Shown: positions 48,721 through 59,100 of the stretch, piece after piece | How the letters are laid out: every line of letters begins with the position of its first letter | Position numbering within the stretch: the stretch's first letter is position 1 | DNA from: Palsa-513 sp036510225 | GTDB lineage: Bacteria > Actinomycetota > Thermoleophilia > Solirubrobacterales > Solirubrobacteraceae | Assembly: GCA_036510225.1 (NCBI GenBank) | Contig: DATCEH010000032.1 | Span: 16,525 to 80,524, forward strand | Direction: 5' to 3' | DNA length: 64,000 nucleotides | The notes under the pieces: generated by a model | What the model was told of the DNA's origin: nothing | Databases searched by the model: none | Seen by the model: only the letters and a program-made list of their open reading frames with translations | Made by a program: the position numbers and the translations under genes

Positions 48721-49409
48721 GCCAGCGCCTCGGCCACGACGGCGTCCCCGTCCAACGCGGCGAGCGCCCGGCGGACTGACGCCGCGATGCACGTGAAGGT
48801 CGGCGTGTCCCGACGTGTGAAGAGCGACGACTCGGTCCCTCGCAGCCGCTGGACGAGGTCGAGGAAGTCGGCCGGCTTGTCGGTCTCGAACGCGACCACG
48901 AACTCCTGGTCGTCGAGGCCGAACGAGTACGACGTGTTGAGGTCGATCTGCGGGTACTCCCGGCCGATCCGGATGTGCTCCTGCATGATCCGGTAGCGCT
49001 CGTCCTTCGAGCGCGTATACCACTCCCGGGTCTTTACGAACGGGTAGACGAAGAGGTACTTCGCGTGGGCCGGCCGAACCTCGAGGCGGGACTCCTCAGA
49101 GTATTCCGACGGCTTGGTCATCGCCAGGTACGAGTACGGCGTGCTCGCCCACTTCATCAGGCCGGTCTGGCCGAGAACGACGTGGAACTCGTGGATCTGA
49201 TCGAGGCTGACCGACTGGGAGAGCAGCATCAGGTCGCAGTCGCCGCGCGTCCCGATCGTCGAGAACCCACGCAGCAGGTGATCGCTGGAGAAGTCCTCGC
49301 ACGCCGCGAGGAACTCGCGTTTGTCGGTCGCCCGCTGCTCGGCGTCCAGCCGCCGCCACGCCGGATCGATCTTGAGGAAGGTGTATTTGACGAATTGGCG
49401 CTCCGGCAC
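48717..49409 (-). CDS. hemQ: coproheme decarboxylase HemQ (chlorite dismutase family)
   Basis: A 230-residue HemQ, which decarboxylates coprohaem to haem b in the coproporphyrin-dependent pathway of actinobacteria and firmicutes. Seen are YVFVYPF-like KYLFVYPFVKTREWY with the catalytic Tyr, the MQEHIRIGREYP histidine segment, and SYSFGLDDQEFVVAFETDKP. GTG at 49407-49409 gives the usual length; the open frame upstream is not family-like. Co-transcribed with the ferredoxin reductase and alkA genes. Other hem genes are not nearby. Confidence 0.9.
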   Translation of the reverse strand: MPERQFVKYTFLKIDPAWRRLDAEQRATDKREFLAACEDFSSDHLLRGFSTIGTRGDCDLMLLSQSVSLDQIHEFHVVLGQTGLMKWASTPYSYLAMTKPSEYSEESRLEVRPAHAKYLFVYPFVKTREWYTRSKDERYRIMQEHIRIGREYPQIDLNTSYSFGLDDQEFVVAFETDKPADFLDLVQRLRGTESSLFTRRDTPTFTCIAASVRRALAALDGDAVVAEALA

Positions 49410-49503
49410 GAGACACCCAAGTCTACGCCAGTGACCCCGCCGGCCCGGGCCTGCGGCGACGCGATTCGGACTTCGCGGCCACGTCGCGGTAGAGTCACGG
49501 GCG

Positions 49504-51834
49504 ATGCGCATTGCCCTGGTGTCGCCTTATTCGTGGACGTACCCGGGCGGGGTGATGCGCCACATCGAGGCGCTGGCCGACCAGTTCATCGCGACCGGCC
49601 ACGACGTCCGAATCCTCGCGCCGTACGATCCCGACGACGACCTCTCGGCTCGCCTGCACCGCGGCGCCCGCCCGCTCGTCCGCCCGCTGCCCGACCACGT
49701 CGTCTCGCTCGGCCGGACGATCGGCTTTCCGGCCAACGGCGCCGTTTCGAACATCGCGATCACGACCGATTGCGTCCACACCCTCCGGCGTGAGCTCCGC
49801 CACGGCGGCTACGACGTCGTCCATCTCCACGAGCCGGTCACCCCGGCCGTCGGCTGGGATGCCCTCTGCACGACCGATCGACCGCTCGTCGGCACGTTTC
49901 ACTGCTACTCGACGAATCCCTTGAGCAACGGCTTCGCATCGCTGATCGGCGCCCGCCGCCGGCTCAACCGCCTGCACGTGCGGATCGCCGTGTCCGAGGC
50001 CGCCGCGTGGACCGGCGCCCGCTTCTACGGCGGGCACTACCGCGTGATCCCCAACGGCGTCGACGTCGGCCCGACCCCCGTCGTGCATCCCGCGCTCGCG
50101 CCGACCCGCGACCGTCCCCTGCGGCTTGTGTTCGTCGGCGCGTCAGTCGAGCGCAAGGGGCTCGGCGTCCTCCTGCGGGCCTTCGAGGCGCTCCGCGAGC
50201 ACCTGCCGGTGACGCTGACCGTGATCGGCGCGACCCAGGCGGAGGTTGCTCCCCTGCTCGAGGAGACCCACGGCGTGACGGCGCTCGGCAAGGTCCCCGA
50301 CGCGGTCAAGGCCGAGTGCATCCGTGCCGCCGACCTGCTCGTCGCCCCGTCGCTCGGCGGCGAGAGCTTCGGCATGGTGCTGACCGAGGCGTTCGCCGCC
50401 GGGACCCCGGTGATCGCCTCCGACATCCCCGGGTACCGCGACGTCGTACACGACGGCGTCGAGGGCCTCCTCGTCGGGCCGGGCGACGCCGTCGGCCTCG
50501 CCCGGTCTCTGCGCGACCTCGCGCTCGACCCGCCGCGCCGCGCGGCGATGGGCCTCGCGGCGTCCGAGGCCGCGCCGATCTACGCGTGGGAGCGCGTCTC
50601 CGCCCAGGTGCTCGATGCCTACGAGGACGCGATCACCGCCCCGGTCCCGCTCGGCGCGGTCACCCGCGCGGCTACCCGCGTCGGCGCGCTCCCGTCCGAC
50701 GGGAAGCCGCGTCAGTCGGCCAGCCGGAGTCTGCCCAGCCTCGAGCGCTCCCGGCCGACCCGAAGGGCCCGGACGGTGGGCGGCGTCCGCCGGATCGGGC
50801 TCGCCCTCCTCGTGGTCGCCGGGCTGGTCCTCGCGGGCCTCGCACTCAGACGGATCGGTCCCGACCAGATCATCAGCACCCTGCTGACCTCCAGCCCGGA
50901 TTGGGTCCTCCTCGCGCTCGGCCTGATGGGCGTCTCGACGGTTCTCCGCGCGATCGCCTGGCACGCGATCCTCCGGGCGGCCCTCCCGCGTTCGGCCGTC
51001 CGCCTGCGCGACGCCCTCCAGGGGACGTTCATCGGCGTCCTGATGAGCGCGACGCTTCCGGCCCGCCTCGGCGAGCCGTCGCGGTCGTTGATCGTCGCCC
51101 GCCGGCTCGGCCGGCCGCGCGAGACGCTGCCCGCCGTGCTCGGAACGATGGTCGCCCAGACGCTGATCAACCTGCTCGCCCTGCTCGTCCTCGGCGTCTG
51201 CGTGTTCTCGAGCATCAACATCTTCGACGGTCACCACGGCGCCCTCGTCGCCGCGGCGATCGCTCCCACGGCCATTCTCGTCGCGGTGCTCGTGACGCCG
51301 GTGATCCTCCGCGGCGGAGCGCCTTCTCGGTCGGCCTGGGCGGCCAGCCTCGTCGCCCGTGTCCGGCTGGCGCTGACCCGCGTCCGCGGCGGGCTGCGCG
51401 TCTTCCGCCGGCCCCGGCTCGCCGCGATCGCGCTCACCGGCCAGCTCAGCGCGTGGGTCCTCCAGTGGCTCTCGTGTTACGCGCTGCTCGCCGCCCTTGG
51501 GCTCAACGCCCGCGCCGGACTCGGCGCGGCGGCGGCAGTCCTCTTCGTCGTCAACGTGACCGCCGTCCTCCCGGCGGCCCCGTCGAACGTCGGCGTCTTC
51601 CAGGCGGCCTGCGTGGCCGTCCTGACCGGCGCCTACCACGTCAGCTCAGCCGACGCACTCGCCTACGGGATCATCCTCCAGGCCGTCGAGATCGCGACGG
51701 CGCTCGTGATCGGGATGCCCGCGCTCGTCAAGGAGGGGCTCTCGTGGAAGGACGTCCGCATGCGGGCCCTCCACGCCGGCCCGGTCCAGCTCGCGCCCTA
51801 CGAGCCGGCGGCAGCCGTCGAGGCCGAGGCCTGA
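49504..51834 (+). CDS. GT4 glycosyltransferase fused to an LPG-synthase-like membrane domain
   Basis: A 776-residue two-part protein. Residues 1 to about 385 are a GT-B family 4 transferase like PimA/PimB: LVSPYSWTYPGGVMRHIEALA, IPNGVDVG, FVGASVERKGLGVLLRAF, and the donor-binding GGESFGMVLTEAFAAGTPVIASD. A basic linker (SRPTRRARTVGG-like RSRPTRRARTVGG) leads to about eight membrane segments of the lysylphosphatidylglycerol-synthase/AglD2 type (UPF0104), with ATLPARLGEPSRSLIVARR and PAAPSNVGVFQ. The fusion suggests glycosylation of a lipid coupled to its flipping. A TAGAGT -10-like box lies just before the ATG. Confidence 0.85.
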   Translation: MRIALVSPYSWTYPGGVMRHIEALADQFIATGHDVRILAPYDPDDDLSARLHRGARPLVRPLPDHVVSLGRTIGFPANGAVSNIAITTDCVHTLRRELRHGGYDVVHLHEPVTPAVGWDALCTTDRPLVGTFHCYSTNPLSNGFASLIGARRRLNRLHVRIAVSEAAAWTGARFYGGHYRVIPNGVDVGPTPVVHPALAPTRDRPLRLVFVGASVERKGLGVLLRAFEALREHLPVTLTVIGATQAEVAPLLEETHGVTALGKVPDAVKAECIRAADLLVAPSLGGESFGMVLTEAFAAGTPVIASDIPGYRDVVHDGVEGLLVGPGDAVGLARSLRDLALDPPRRAAMGLAASEAAPIYAWERVSAQVLDAYEDAITAPVPLGAVTRAATRVGALPSDGKPRQSASRSLPSLERSRPTRRARTVGGVRRIGLALLVVAGLVLAGLALRRIGPDQIISTLLTSSPDWVLLALGLMGVSTVLRAIAWHAILRAALPRSAVRLRDALQGTFIGVLMSATLPARLGEPSRSLIVARRLGRPRETLPAVLGTMVAQTLINLLALLVLGVCVFSSINIFDGHHGALVAAAIAPTAILVAVLVTPVILRGGAPSRSAWAASLVARVRLALTRVRGGLRVFRRPRLAAIALTGQLSAWVLQWLSCYALLAALGLNARAGLGAAAAVLFVVNVTAVLPAAPSNVGVFQAACVAVLTGAYHVSSADALAYGIILQAVEIATALVIGMPALVKEGLSWKDVRMRALHAGPVQLAPYEPAAAVEAEA

Positions 51835-51845
51835 CGCGGGGTCTC

Positions 51846-53216
51846 CTACGGGGTCGGACGCAGGCCTGGTGGGCTGACGGGCGGCGGGACGCCCGGTCGA
51901 GCGTGGTGCGGGACGGGCGGGAGCGCCGGTCTGGTGCCGGGCGGCTCGCGGATCGTCGCGGTGCCGATGATGACCCCCGTAGGATGTTCGATATCCGAGG
52001 CTGTCGGCGAGCTCGTGAAGAGCACCTCGATCAACTGGGAGCGGCCGACGGGCGTGTTCGCAAAGACATACGGCAGGCGATCCCGGACGATCGCGCCGCG
52101 CGCGATGTCGTGGTCGATCGAGCCACCGATGGTGTCCCCGGTCCCGCTGATCGGCATCGCGATCCCGTAGCCCTCGCGGGCGCTGGTGACCGCGTAGGGC
52201 GCCGTGAACTCGAGTTCGGCGCCGTAGATCAGGCCGTGTCTGATCTCGAGTGTCACGTGAACCGGGCGATGGAGGTTCGCCAGCCGCGGCGGTCGTGCCC
52301 GCGGGAGCCCGGCAGGGCGGGGGCAGCGGTTGGCGGAAGGCACGCCCGTGCCGTCGGAGCACACCTTCGCGCCGAAGCGGTAGGAGATCGCCGACAGGGC
52401 GCCGCTGGGGGTCGGGCGGAGGGCGTTCGGCGCATCGACGCCGCGCCTGCCTCCGTAGGTCTCGCCCGGCTGGGTGCTCGGCTCGGCCTCGACGAGCAGG
52501 TAGGCGCCACTGCCGGGGATGACGGTCGCGGTCCGGCTGCCGGCGCCGAGGTCGTAGGTGATGCCCAACGCGTGCGCACCGAGCATGCCGTAGGAGATCG
52601 CCCGCCGGTGGCCGGTTGGTCCGGGGGAGCCGGTGGATTCGGGGGCGCCGGCGGGTCCTGCGCCGGACGCGGTCGACGCCGCGCTGCGATCGATCCCGTC
52701 GATCGTCCCCTCGAATGTCTGGCCGGCCAGCACGCAGCTTGAGTTCGCGGCTGCGCCGCTCATCGAGTCGGTTGGCAGCTCGCTAGCCGGGAGCGGGTGA
52801 AAGCGACCGTCGTCGTGGAACGCGCCGTCGATGCCGAGCTCGCCCAGTTCGCCGTCCTCGACGCGCCCGACCTGCAGGCAGACGAGTCCTCGGGTCGTGT
52901 GGATCAGCCGCAGCCCCCACGGCGGTCCGCCTTCGGGGTCGGCGACCCGCAGCGAGAGGAGGCGCGACCCGCCGGCGACGGGGATGCCCTCGCCGGCCTG
53001 TGGATTGGCCGGGCCGGACGCCGGCACCGGCGAGCCGGCGAGCAGGCCGCTCGACGCGAGGGCGATCGTCGCGCTCACCAGCAGCACGAGGGCCGCGAGG
53101 AGGGGGAGACGCAGGTTCCTCCTGCGGTGGCGAGCCTGACAGGCCGGGGTCGCATGGCGTGGCGCGCTCGCCGCCGCGACGAGCTGCTTTTCGAGGCGGT
53201 CGAGGAAGTCGTTCAT
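51846..53216 (-). CDS. membrane-anchored probable anti-sigma partner with a large outer domain
   Basis: A 456-residue protein with a short cytoplasmic N-terminus (MNDFLDRLEKQLVAAASA...RHRRRNLR), one transmembrane segment (LPLLAALVLLVSATIALASS, about 36-55) and a long outside part rich in Pro/Gly/Ser. It has three cysteines (GLVCLQ, SSCVLAG, KVCSDG) and a proline-rich tail (PPVSPPGLRPTP). The ATG overlaps the sigma factor stop (ATGA). The position and topology suggest the sigma's regulator, but no zinc anti-sigma motif (HxxxCxxC) is present, so this is inference. Confidence 0.6.
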   Translation of the reverse strand: MNDFLDRLEKQLVAAASAPRHATPACQARHRRRNLRLPLLAALVLLVSATIALASSGLLAGSPVPASGPANPQAGEGIPVAGGSRLLSLRVADPEGGPPWGLRLIHTTRGLVCLQVGRVEDGELGELGIDGAFHDDGRFHPLPASELPTDSMSGAAANSSCVLAGQTFEGTIDGIDRSAASTASGAGPAGAPESTGSPGPTGHRRAISYGMLGAHALGITYDLGAGSRTATVIPGSGAYLLVEAEPSTQPGETYGGRRGVDAPNALRPTPSGALSAISYRFGAKVCSDGTGVPSANRCPRPAGLPRARPPRLANLHRPVHVTLEIRHGLIYGAELEFTAPYAVTSAREGYGIAMPISGTGDTIGGSIDHDIARGAIVRDRLPYVFANTPVGRSQLIEVLFTSSPTASDIEHPTGVIIGTATIREPPGTRPALPPVPHHARPGVPPPVSPPGLRPTP

Positions 53217-53773
53217 CGCGGGGCCTCCAGGGTGCCTCGGAGCGTCCGCAGCGCCCGGCTGACGCGCTTGCGGACGACCGCCTGCGAGCACTGCAGATCG
53301 GCGGCGATCTCCGGGTAGTCGCGCTCGTCGAGGATGCGCGCCCGGAGCGCGACGAGCTGGTCTGCGGGAAGTCGGCCGGCCAGGGTGGTCACGAGGTCCG
53401 TCTGATCGATCAGCTCGTCGACCCGCTGGATATCGCCGTCATCGAGCACGAGCGGCTCGAAGCCGAGCCGGTCACGCGCGTCCTGCTCGACCCGGCCGCG
53501 GCGGATGCTGTCGATCAGCTTGTTGCGGGCGATTGTCAGCAGCCAGGCGATTGGCTCGTCGGGCAGCGCACGCGACTCGTCGCGCACGGCACTGAGGGCG
53601 GCGGCGAACGTCTCGGCAAGGAGGTCGGCCGCAACGTCCCGGCCGTTGGTTCGGGTTGCCAGGAAGGCCAGGACGACGCCGCGGTGACGGCGGAAGAATG
53701 CGCCGAATGCCTCGCCGTCCAGCGCGCGAACGGCGCTCAAAAGCTGGCAGTCGGATCGTCGGTCGTCGGCCAT
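53213..53773 (-). CDS. ECF-type RNA polymerase sigma factor
   Basis: A 186-residue sigma-70 family protein with region 2 (FFRRHRGVVLAFLATRTNGRD; DLLAETFAAAL; PIAWLLTIARNKLIDSIRR) and region 4 (LPADQLVALRARILDERDY; PEIAADLQCSQAVVRKRVSRAL). It has no region 3 domain, hence ECF class. First gene of a two-gene operon with the membrane protein. Its own upstream gap is 106 bases; no clear autoregulated promoter was picked out. Signal unknown. Confidence 0.9.
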   Translation of the reverse strand: MADDRRSDCQLLSAVRALDGEAFGAFFRRHRGVVLAFLATRTNGRDVAADLLAETFAAALSAVRDESRALPDEPIAWLLTIARNKLIDSIRRGRVEQDARDRLGFEPLVLDDGDIQRVDELIDQTDLVTTLAGRLPADQLVALRARILDERDYPEIAADLQCSQAVVRKRVSRALRTLRGTLEAPR

Positions 53774-53879
53774 CTACCAATATCGACGTGCGGCGACCGA
53801 TCCTGTGACCGTCGGTCGTCCTGGCCGGCCGTCGCCGGACCGTGGTTGCCGGTCGTGGCGGACTACGAGCGGCGCGGGC

Positions 53880-54407
53880 TCAGGGACGCCATTTGATCGA
53901 GCACCCGACCGCGCGGGTCTCCGGCTGGTTGACCGGGCGGCCGGCGAGCACGTCATCCAGCGCTTGGCGCAACCAGCCCGCCTTGAGCGACTCGTCGCCG
54001 TGGTCGGCGTCCGGCGCGCCGCGATACGCGAGGCGGCCGTCGGCGTCGATCACGTAGACCTCCGGCGTCACGCCGGCCTCCCATTCCCGGGCGACGTCCT
54101 GCGTGGCGTCGTGGAGATACGGGCCGGAGAACTCTCCGGCGCTGACCCTCGCGCCCATCGCCTCGAACGAGTCCCGCGGGTAGCGCGACGAGTCGTTGGC
54201 GTTGACCTGGAGCGTCCGCACGCCGTGCGCCGCGTAGTCGCGGGCCACCGTCTGGAGGCGATCGTGCCAGGCCAGGGCGTACGGGCAGTGATTGCACGTG
54301 AAGATGACGACGGTCGCCGGGCACGCGCCGTCGAGCAGGGTGGTCGGCACGGCTTCGGTGTCCGGCAGCGTGAACGGGGGCGCGGTGGCGCCGATCGCGA
54401 GCGACAT
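53880..54407 (-). CDS. thioredoxin-fold peroxiredoxin-like protein
   Basis: A 175-residue AhpC/TSA-like thioredoxin-fold protein: IGATAPPFTLPDTE at the start, VVIFTCNHCPYALAWHDRLQ (redox Cys-x2-Cys as CNHC), INANDSSRYP-like VNANDSSRYPRDSFE, and the cis-proline strand in GVTPEVYVIDADGRLAYRG. The C-terminus GCSIKW has a third Cys. This CNHCPY subfamily is widespread in bacteria and uncharacterised. ATG has GGAGG seven bases upstream. It lies 2 bases after the next thioredoxin-like gene's stop, so both are one operon. Confidence 0.8.
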   Translation of the reverse strand: MSLAIGATAPPFTLPDTEAVPTTLLDGACPATVVIFTCNHCPYALAWHDRLQTVARDYAAHGVRTLQVNANDSSRYPRDSFEAMGARVSAGEFSGPYLHDATQDVAREWEAGVTPEVYVIDADGRLAYRGAPDADHGDESLKAGWLRQALDDVLAGRPVNQPETRAVGCSIKWRP

Positions 54408-54409
54408 GC

Positions 54410-54748
54410 TCAGGCCTCCTGGGAGGATTCGGGAAGGGCAGCTCTGAGCGCGTCGCGCAGGTCGGCCGGGTCGGGTGTCGGGGAATAGCGTCCGTCCCTG
54501 AGGCGGTACACCCGACACGTCAGGCTGGTCGGCTCCCCCTCGGTGGGTGACACGACGTCCGTGCCGTCGATTCGCAGGGTCGGAGATCCGACGAACCCGC
54601 ACGCGGCCGCCCGGTCCTCGGTGGCGACCTCCGTCAGCGTGATCTCGACGTCGCCTCGCCCGAGCTCGACGAGCGCTGCCCGGAGGTCGGCGAGGGCCTG
54701 GGGATGAGACGGGCAATCGTCCCAGTAGAGGAGCTCGACCTCAGGCAT
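54410..54748 (-). CDS. small thioredoxin-like protein
   Basis: A 112-residue protein with VELLYWDDCPSHPQALADLRAA (single Cys followed by SHP), EVATEDRAAACGFVGSPTLRI (cis-Pro strand) and a late SLTCRVYR. The fold looks like thioredoxin/glutaredoxin proteins found with mercury- or organomercurial-related genes, but no such genes are here. The ATG at 54746-54748 lies just after a TATCCT -10-like box, so it may be leaderless. Operon with the peroxiredoxin-like gene. Confidence 0.65.
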   Translation of the reverse strand: MPEVELLYWDDCPSHPQALADLRAALVELGRGDVEITLTEVATEDRAAACGFVGSPTLRIDGTDVVSPTEGEPTSLTCRVYRLRDGRYSPTPDPADLRDALRAALPESSQEA

Positions 54749-54819
54749 CCCAGACAGGATAGGACGGGTCAACCTCAGTCGTGGATCCCTTCAGACGGAG
54801 AGCGCGGCCGCGGCCGCGA

Positions 54820-55662
54820 TCAGGCCGGCGGGGCCTCGGGGTCCGGAGGCCACGGCGAATCGTCCTGGTTCTCGTCATCGTCGTCGGCGGAGTCCTCCGG
54901 CGCAGGGCCGCCCCCGGTCGCGAACGGGCCGTCGGTCGGGAGGAAGAGCTCACCCGGTGGAAAGAGCTCCTCGTCGGGTTCGACCAGCTCGTCCGGACCA
55001 AACAGCTCTTCGCTCGGACCAAACAGCTCTTCGCTCGGACCGAACAGCTCTTCGAGCTCTTCGCCTGGTCCGAGCAGCTCGCCCGGCGGAAAGAGCTCCT
55101 CATCGGCAGGTGGACCGGGCGGGTCGGGTGTCTCACCCGGCGCACCGGCCGGCGGACCCGCCGGCGGTTGGCGGGCTCGCGGGTCCTGTGGTCCGGCGGC
55201 GCCCTTCGTCGGGAGGCCACCCACGGCCGGACCATCCTTGGCCGGTGTCGACCGATCAGCCGCCGGACCCGCCCCCGGCGGGTCGGCCTCCGGGCCGGCG
55301 GGCGGGCGATCCTGGAGGAGGCCGCCGCGGAGCCCGAACTTGATGATCCCCATCGAACCGCCCATGCGCGGGCGCTTCTCGTCCGGCCAACGCTGCTGGT
55401 ACGGGGGCATCTTCCAGACCTGGGCGGCGACGGTCGCGTAGTGGTAGCGCAGGTACGCGACCAGGTCGCCGCGATGCTCGCGGCACGCGTAGCGGCGCGG
55501 GCCGAGCGGGCCGCCGCCGTTCCAGACGAGCCAGCGGCCGGGAAACGCGTCGAGGTACTCACCGAACATCCGCTCGGACACCTGGCCGGCGAGGCTCCGC
55601 TGGGTCCCGTGGTCGGGCACGGCGTCGCAGAACTGGCAGCGGAAGACGGCCCTCGTCGGCAT
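54820..55662 (-). CDS. hypothetical protein, Cys-rich N-terminus and acidic/proline repeat tail
   Basis: A 280-residue protein of unrecognised family. The first ~110 residues look globular, with possible zinc ligands (FRCQFCD, then YACREHRGD) and LVAYLRYHYATVAAQVWKMP. The rest is low complexity: Pro/Gly/Ala, then an acidic Leu-Phe repeat (LFGPSEE, three 21-bp tandem units at 54991-55053) and an Asp/Glu-rich end. The ATG was chosen where the globular part begins; the frame extends 34 codons upstream. The tail is probably disordered. Confidence 0.55.
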   Translation of the reverse strand: MPTRAVFRCQFCDAVPDHGTQRSLAGQVSERMFGEYLDAFPGRWLVWNGGGPLGPRRYACREHRGDLVAYLRYHYATVAAQVWKMPPYQQRWPDEKRPRMGGSMGIIKFGLRGGLLQDRPPAGPEADPPGAGPAADRSTPAKDGPAVGGLPTKGAAGPQDPRARQPPAGPPAGAPGETPDPPGPPADEELFPPGELLGPGEELEELFGPSEELFGPSEELFGPDELVEPDEELFPPGELFLPTDGPFATGGGPAPEDSADDDDENQDDSPWPPDPEAPPA

Positions 55663-55788
55663 CAGGTCGTCATCTGCGCTCGTTGGTCCGGCGCTTCCGA
55701 GGCCGTGTGTCTCGCCGGGCGTCTGATCCGCCGGCTGGAAACCTCGGCGCCGAGCGAACTGCAAAGGCGTTTCGCGGGGTCGTTCGCA

Positions 55789-56106
55789 TCATGTGACGCA
55801 GTTCGGAACATCGCTCATCGATGTGTGTACCCCGGACCGGCCGTTATCGATCAGGGCGAGCTTCTCGATGCGGCACAGGCGCTTGATTCGCGCCTCCTCC
55901 CGCCGGGCGGCGCCGGCGTCGGGCATCGGTAGGGCGAGAGCCAACTCGACCGGCAGCCGCGACCGCGTGTACCGGCTGGCGGTGCCGGCCTGGTGGGCTG
56001 CCAGGCGCCGGGTCAGGTCGACCGTCCACCCGGTGTAGAGGGAGTCGTCGGCAAGGCACCGCAGGAGGTAGACCCAGGCGACGACCTCGTCGGCCGCGCG
56101 CTCCAT
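55789..56106 (-). CDS. GIY-YIG domain protein (UPF0213/YhbQ-like)
   Basis: A 105-residue single-domain protein: the VYLLRCLADDSLYTGWTVDL strand pair carries the GIY-YIG-like VYL...YTG, followed by LTRRLAAHQAGTASRYTRSRLP and EEARIKRLCRIEKLALI. Family members are presumed nucleases of unsettled role. Monocistronic, minus strand, 61 bases upstream of metH's 3' end. Confidence 0.82.
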   Translation of the reverse strand: MERAADEVVAWVYLLRCLADDSLYTGWTVDLTRRLAAHQAGTASRYTRSRLPVELALALPMPDAGAARREEARIKRLCRIEKLALIDNGRSGVHTSMSDVPNCVT

Positions 56107-56167
56107 CCCAAGGACCTTGACAGGTCGCGAGTCCGATGCGCGTCAACACCGCCGGCGACGGTCGCGA

Positions 56168-59100
56168 TCAGGCGCCGGCCCTCGCCTCGACGGCTGTGTC
56201 GACGGCCTCCGCGTCGGGCTGGGTACGTGGCTCGTCGGCCGCGAGGGCGTCCGGCGGAGCCCCACGCGTCGGATCCCGCGCGGATCCCTGGACGACGTCA
56301 TCCGGGGGCGGCGTGCCTGACGGGAGGAATCCCGACTTCATCGCGAAGTAGACCGCCTGCGGATGGTGGGAGACGATCGCCATCGTCGACTGCTCCGGCT
56401 CGAGCGCGAAGCCGCCGGACAGACGCAGACCGATCGCCGGTGCGTCGAGCAGACGAAACACCTTCTCGTGCTCGGCCTGGTCGGGGCACGCGCCGTAGCC
56501 CCATGAGTAGCGCCGGCCCTGGGTCGGGCCGATCCCGAGCTCGGCGCGGACACGGGCATGCATCCATTCGGCCATGCCCTCGGCCGTCTGGACGCCGAGC
56601 CCGTGGGTGAAGAGCTGCTCGGCGAACTCGCCGTCCGCCTCGAGCTTGGCCATCAGCTCGGTCACCGCGTCGCCGACCGTGACCGCCTGGATCGCCACGA
56701 CGTCGAGCTCGCCGCTCGCGCGCGGCCGGTAGAAGTCGGCCAGGCAGATCCGGTCGTGCTTGGGCTGGCGCGGGAAGACCAGCCGCTCGAGGACGGTCTC
56801 CCGGTCGGCCGGGTCGAGCACGACGAGCTCGTTGCCCTCCGAGTAGCACGGGAAGTACCCGAGCCGGGCGCGCGGGTGCAGGTAGTCCTGCTCGCGCCAC
56901 ATCCGCTCCAGTCGCGGCTGGAAGTTCTCCTGGATCAACTGGCGCCAGGCCTCGCCCTTGACGCCGCGGCCGCCCCAGTGGAGCTTGAAGAGGACGTGCG
57001 TGTCGAGGTGTGGGAAGACCTCCTCGAGCTCGACGTCGCGCTCGTGGACGCCCCAGTACGGCGGATCCGGGACCGGGTTGTCGGTCTGGGCAGCGGAGCG
57101 GACGCTGTCGTCGTCGGTCGGAAGCTCGGCCGGCGCCGGGCCCTTGTCACGCAGGCGCTTGGCCGCCGTCCGCGTGCTCGCCACGAGCTCGGCCCGGGCA
57201 TCGGGATCGATCAGCTGGTCCATCTTGGCCAGGCCCTCGAACGCGTCCTTGCAGTAGAAGACGCCCGGCTCGTAGATCTCGTCGGAGTCCTTGCCCTGCG
57301 GATAGAGGATCCGCAGGCCGAAGTCCCGGTTGATCGCCGCCCCGCCGATCAGGACGGGGTACTCGAGCCCGCGCTCGTGGAGCTCGGCCACGCCGAGCGG
57401 CATCTGCTTGGAGGTCGACACGAGCAGGGCGGACAGTCCGATCGCCGTCGCGTCGTGCTCCTGGGCCGCCTCGAGGATCCGCGAGATCGGGACCTGCTTG
57501 CCGAGGTCGACGACCGTGTAGCCGTTGTTCGAGAGGATCGTGTTGACCAGGGACTTGCCGATGTCGTGGACGTCGCCGAAGACCGTCGCGATGACCACGG
57601 TTCCCTTGGTGTAGCCCTCGATCCGGTCGAGATAGTTCTCGAGGCGGGCGACCGCCTTCTTCATCACCTCGGCCGACTGGAGGACGAACGGCAGGATCAG
57701 CTCGCCGGCCCCGAACTTGTCGCCGACCTCCTTCATCGCCGGCAGGAGCACGCCGTTGAGCGTCGGGACGGCGCCGATCTTCTCGACCGACCGGTCGATC
57801 CAGTCCTCGACGCCGTCCTTCTTGCGCCGGAGGATGTGGAAGTGCAGCGCCTCCTCGGGCCCCATCCCGGCCGTCGGGTCGGCCGACTCCTCCTCGGCCG
57901 ACTCTCCCTTCTCCTCGAAGTGCTCGATGAACCGCTCGGTAGCGTCCTCGCGCCGGTTGAAGACGAGGTCGTCGGCGAGCGCCCGCTCGAGCTTGGGGAT
58001 CTCCCCGTACGGAGTGATGTCAGCCGGGTGGACCATGGCAAGGTCGAGGCCGGCCTGGACGCAGTGATGGAGGAAGGCCGAGTTGAGCACCTCGCGCGCG
58101 GCCCTGCCGAACCCGAAGGAGACGTTCGAGACGCCGAGCGACGTCTTCACGCCCGGGAGTGCGGCCTTGATATCGCGGATCCCGGCGATCGTCTCGACGG
58201 CCGAGTTGGCGAACTCCTCGGCGCCGGTGGCCAGGGTGAAGGTCAGGGCGTCGAAGATCAACAGCTGCGGATCCATCCCGTGCTCCTCCACCACGTACTG
58301 ATGGATCCGACGGGCGACGTCGACCTTGCGCGCGGCGGTCTTGGCCATCGACTCCTCGTCGATCGTCAGTGCGATCAGCGCGGCCCCGTGCGCCAGGCAG
58401 AGCGGGACCACCCGGTCGAGCTTGGCCCGGCCGGCCTCGAGGTTGACCGAGTTGACGATCGCCCGACCGGGGATCTGCTCGAGCGCCCGCTGCATGACCT
58501 CGGGCTCGGTCGAGTCGACCTGGATCGGCGCGGGTGTGGCCAGGGACACCCGCTTGGCCAGCACGCGCATCTGTTCGTCCTCGTCCTGGCGCTCGGTCAG
58601 GGCGACGCACAGGTCGAGCACGTGGGCGCCCCGCTCGACCTGGTCCTCGGCGATCCGCAGGAGTCCGTCGTAGTCGTCGGCCAGGAGCATCGCCTTGGCC
58701 CGACGCGAGCCCTGGGAGTTGACGCGCTCGCCGACGATCGTCGGCGACGGCTGCTGGGCGAGCAGCGTCGCGCCGATCATCGAGGAGAGGTGGGGCGGGC
58801 GGGGGGCGGGCCGGCGGCTCACCCGCGAGCCGGCGACGCGCTCGGCCAGAGCGGCGATGTGCTCCGGCGTCGTGCCGCAGCAGCCGCCGACTATGCCGAC
58901 GCCGTACCGATCGACGAACTCGCCGAGCGACGCGGCCAGCGGCCCCGGCGGCTCGGGAAAGATCGTCTCGCCGTCGGGGCCCTGGACGGGCAGGCCGGCG
59001 TTCGGAATGCAGGCCACCGGCAGTGGGGAGTGCTCGCCGAGGAAGCGCACGGCGTCGCGCATGTCCTCGGGACCGGTCGAGCAGTTGAGGCCGATGACGT

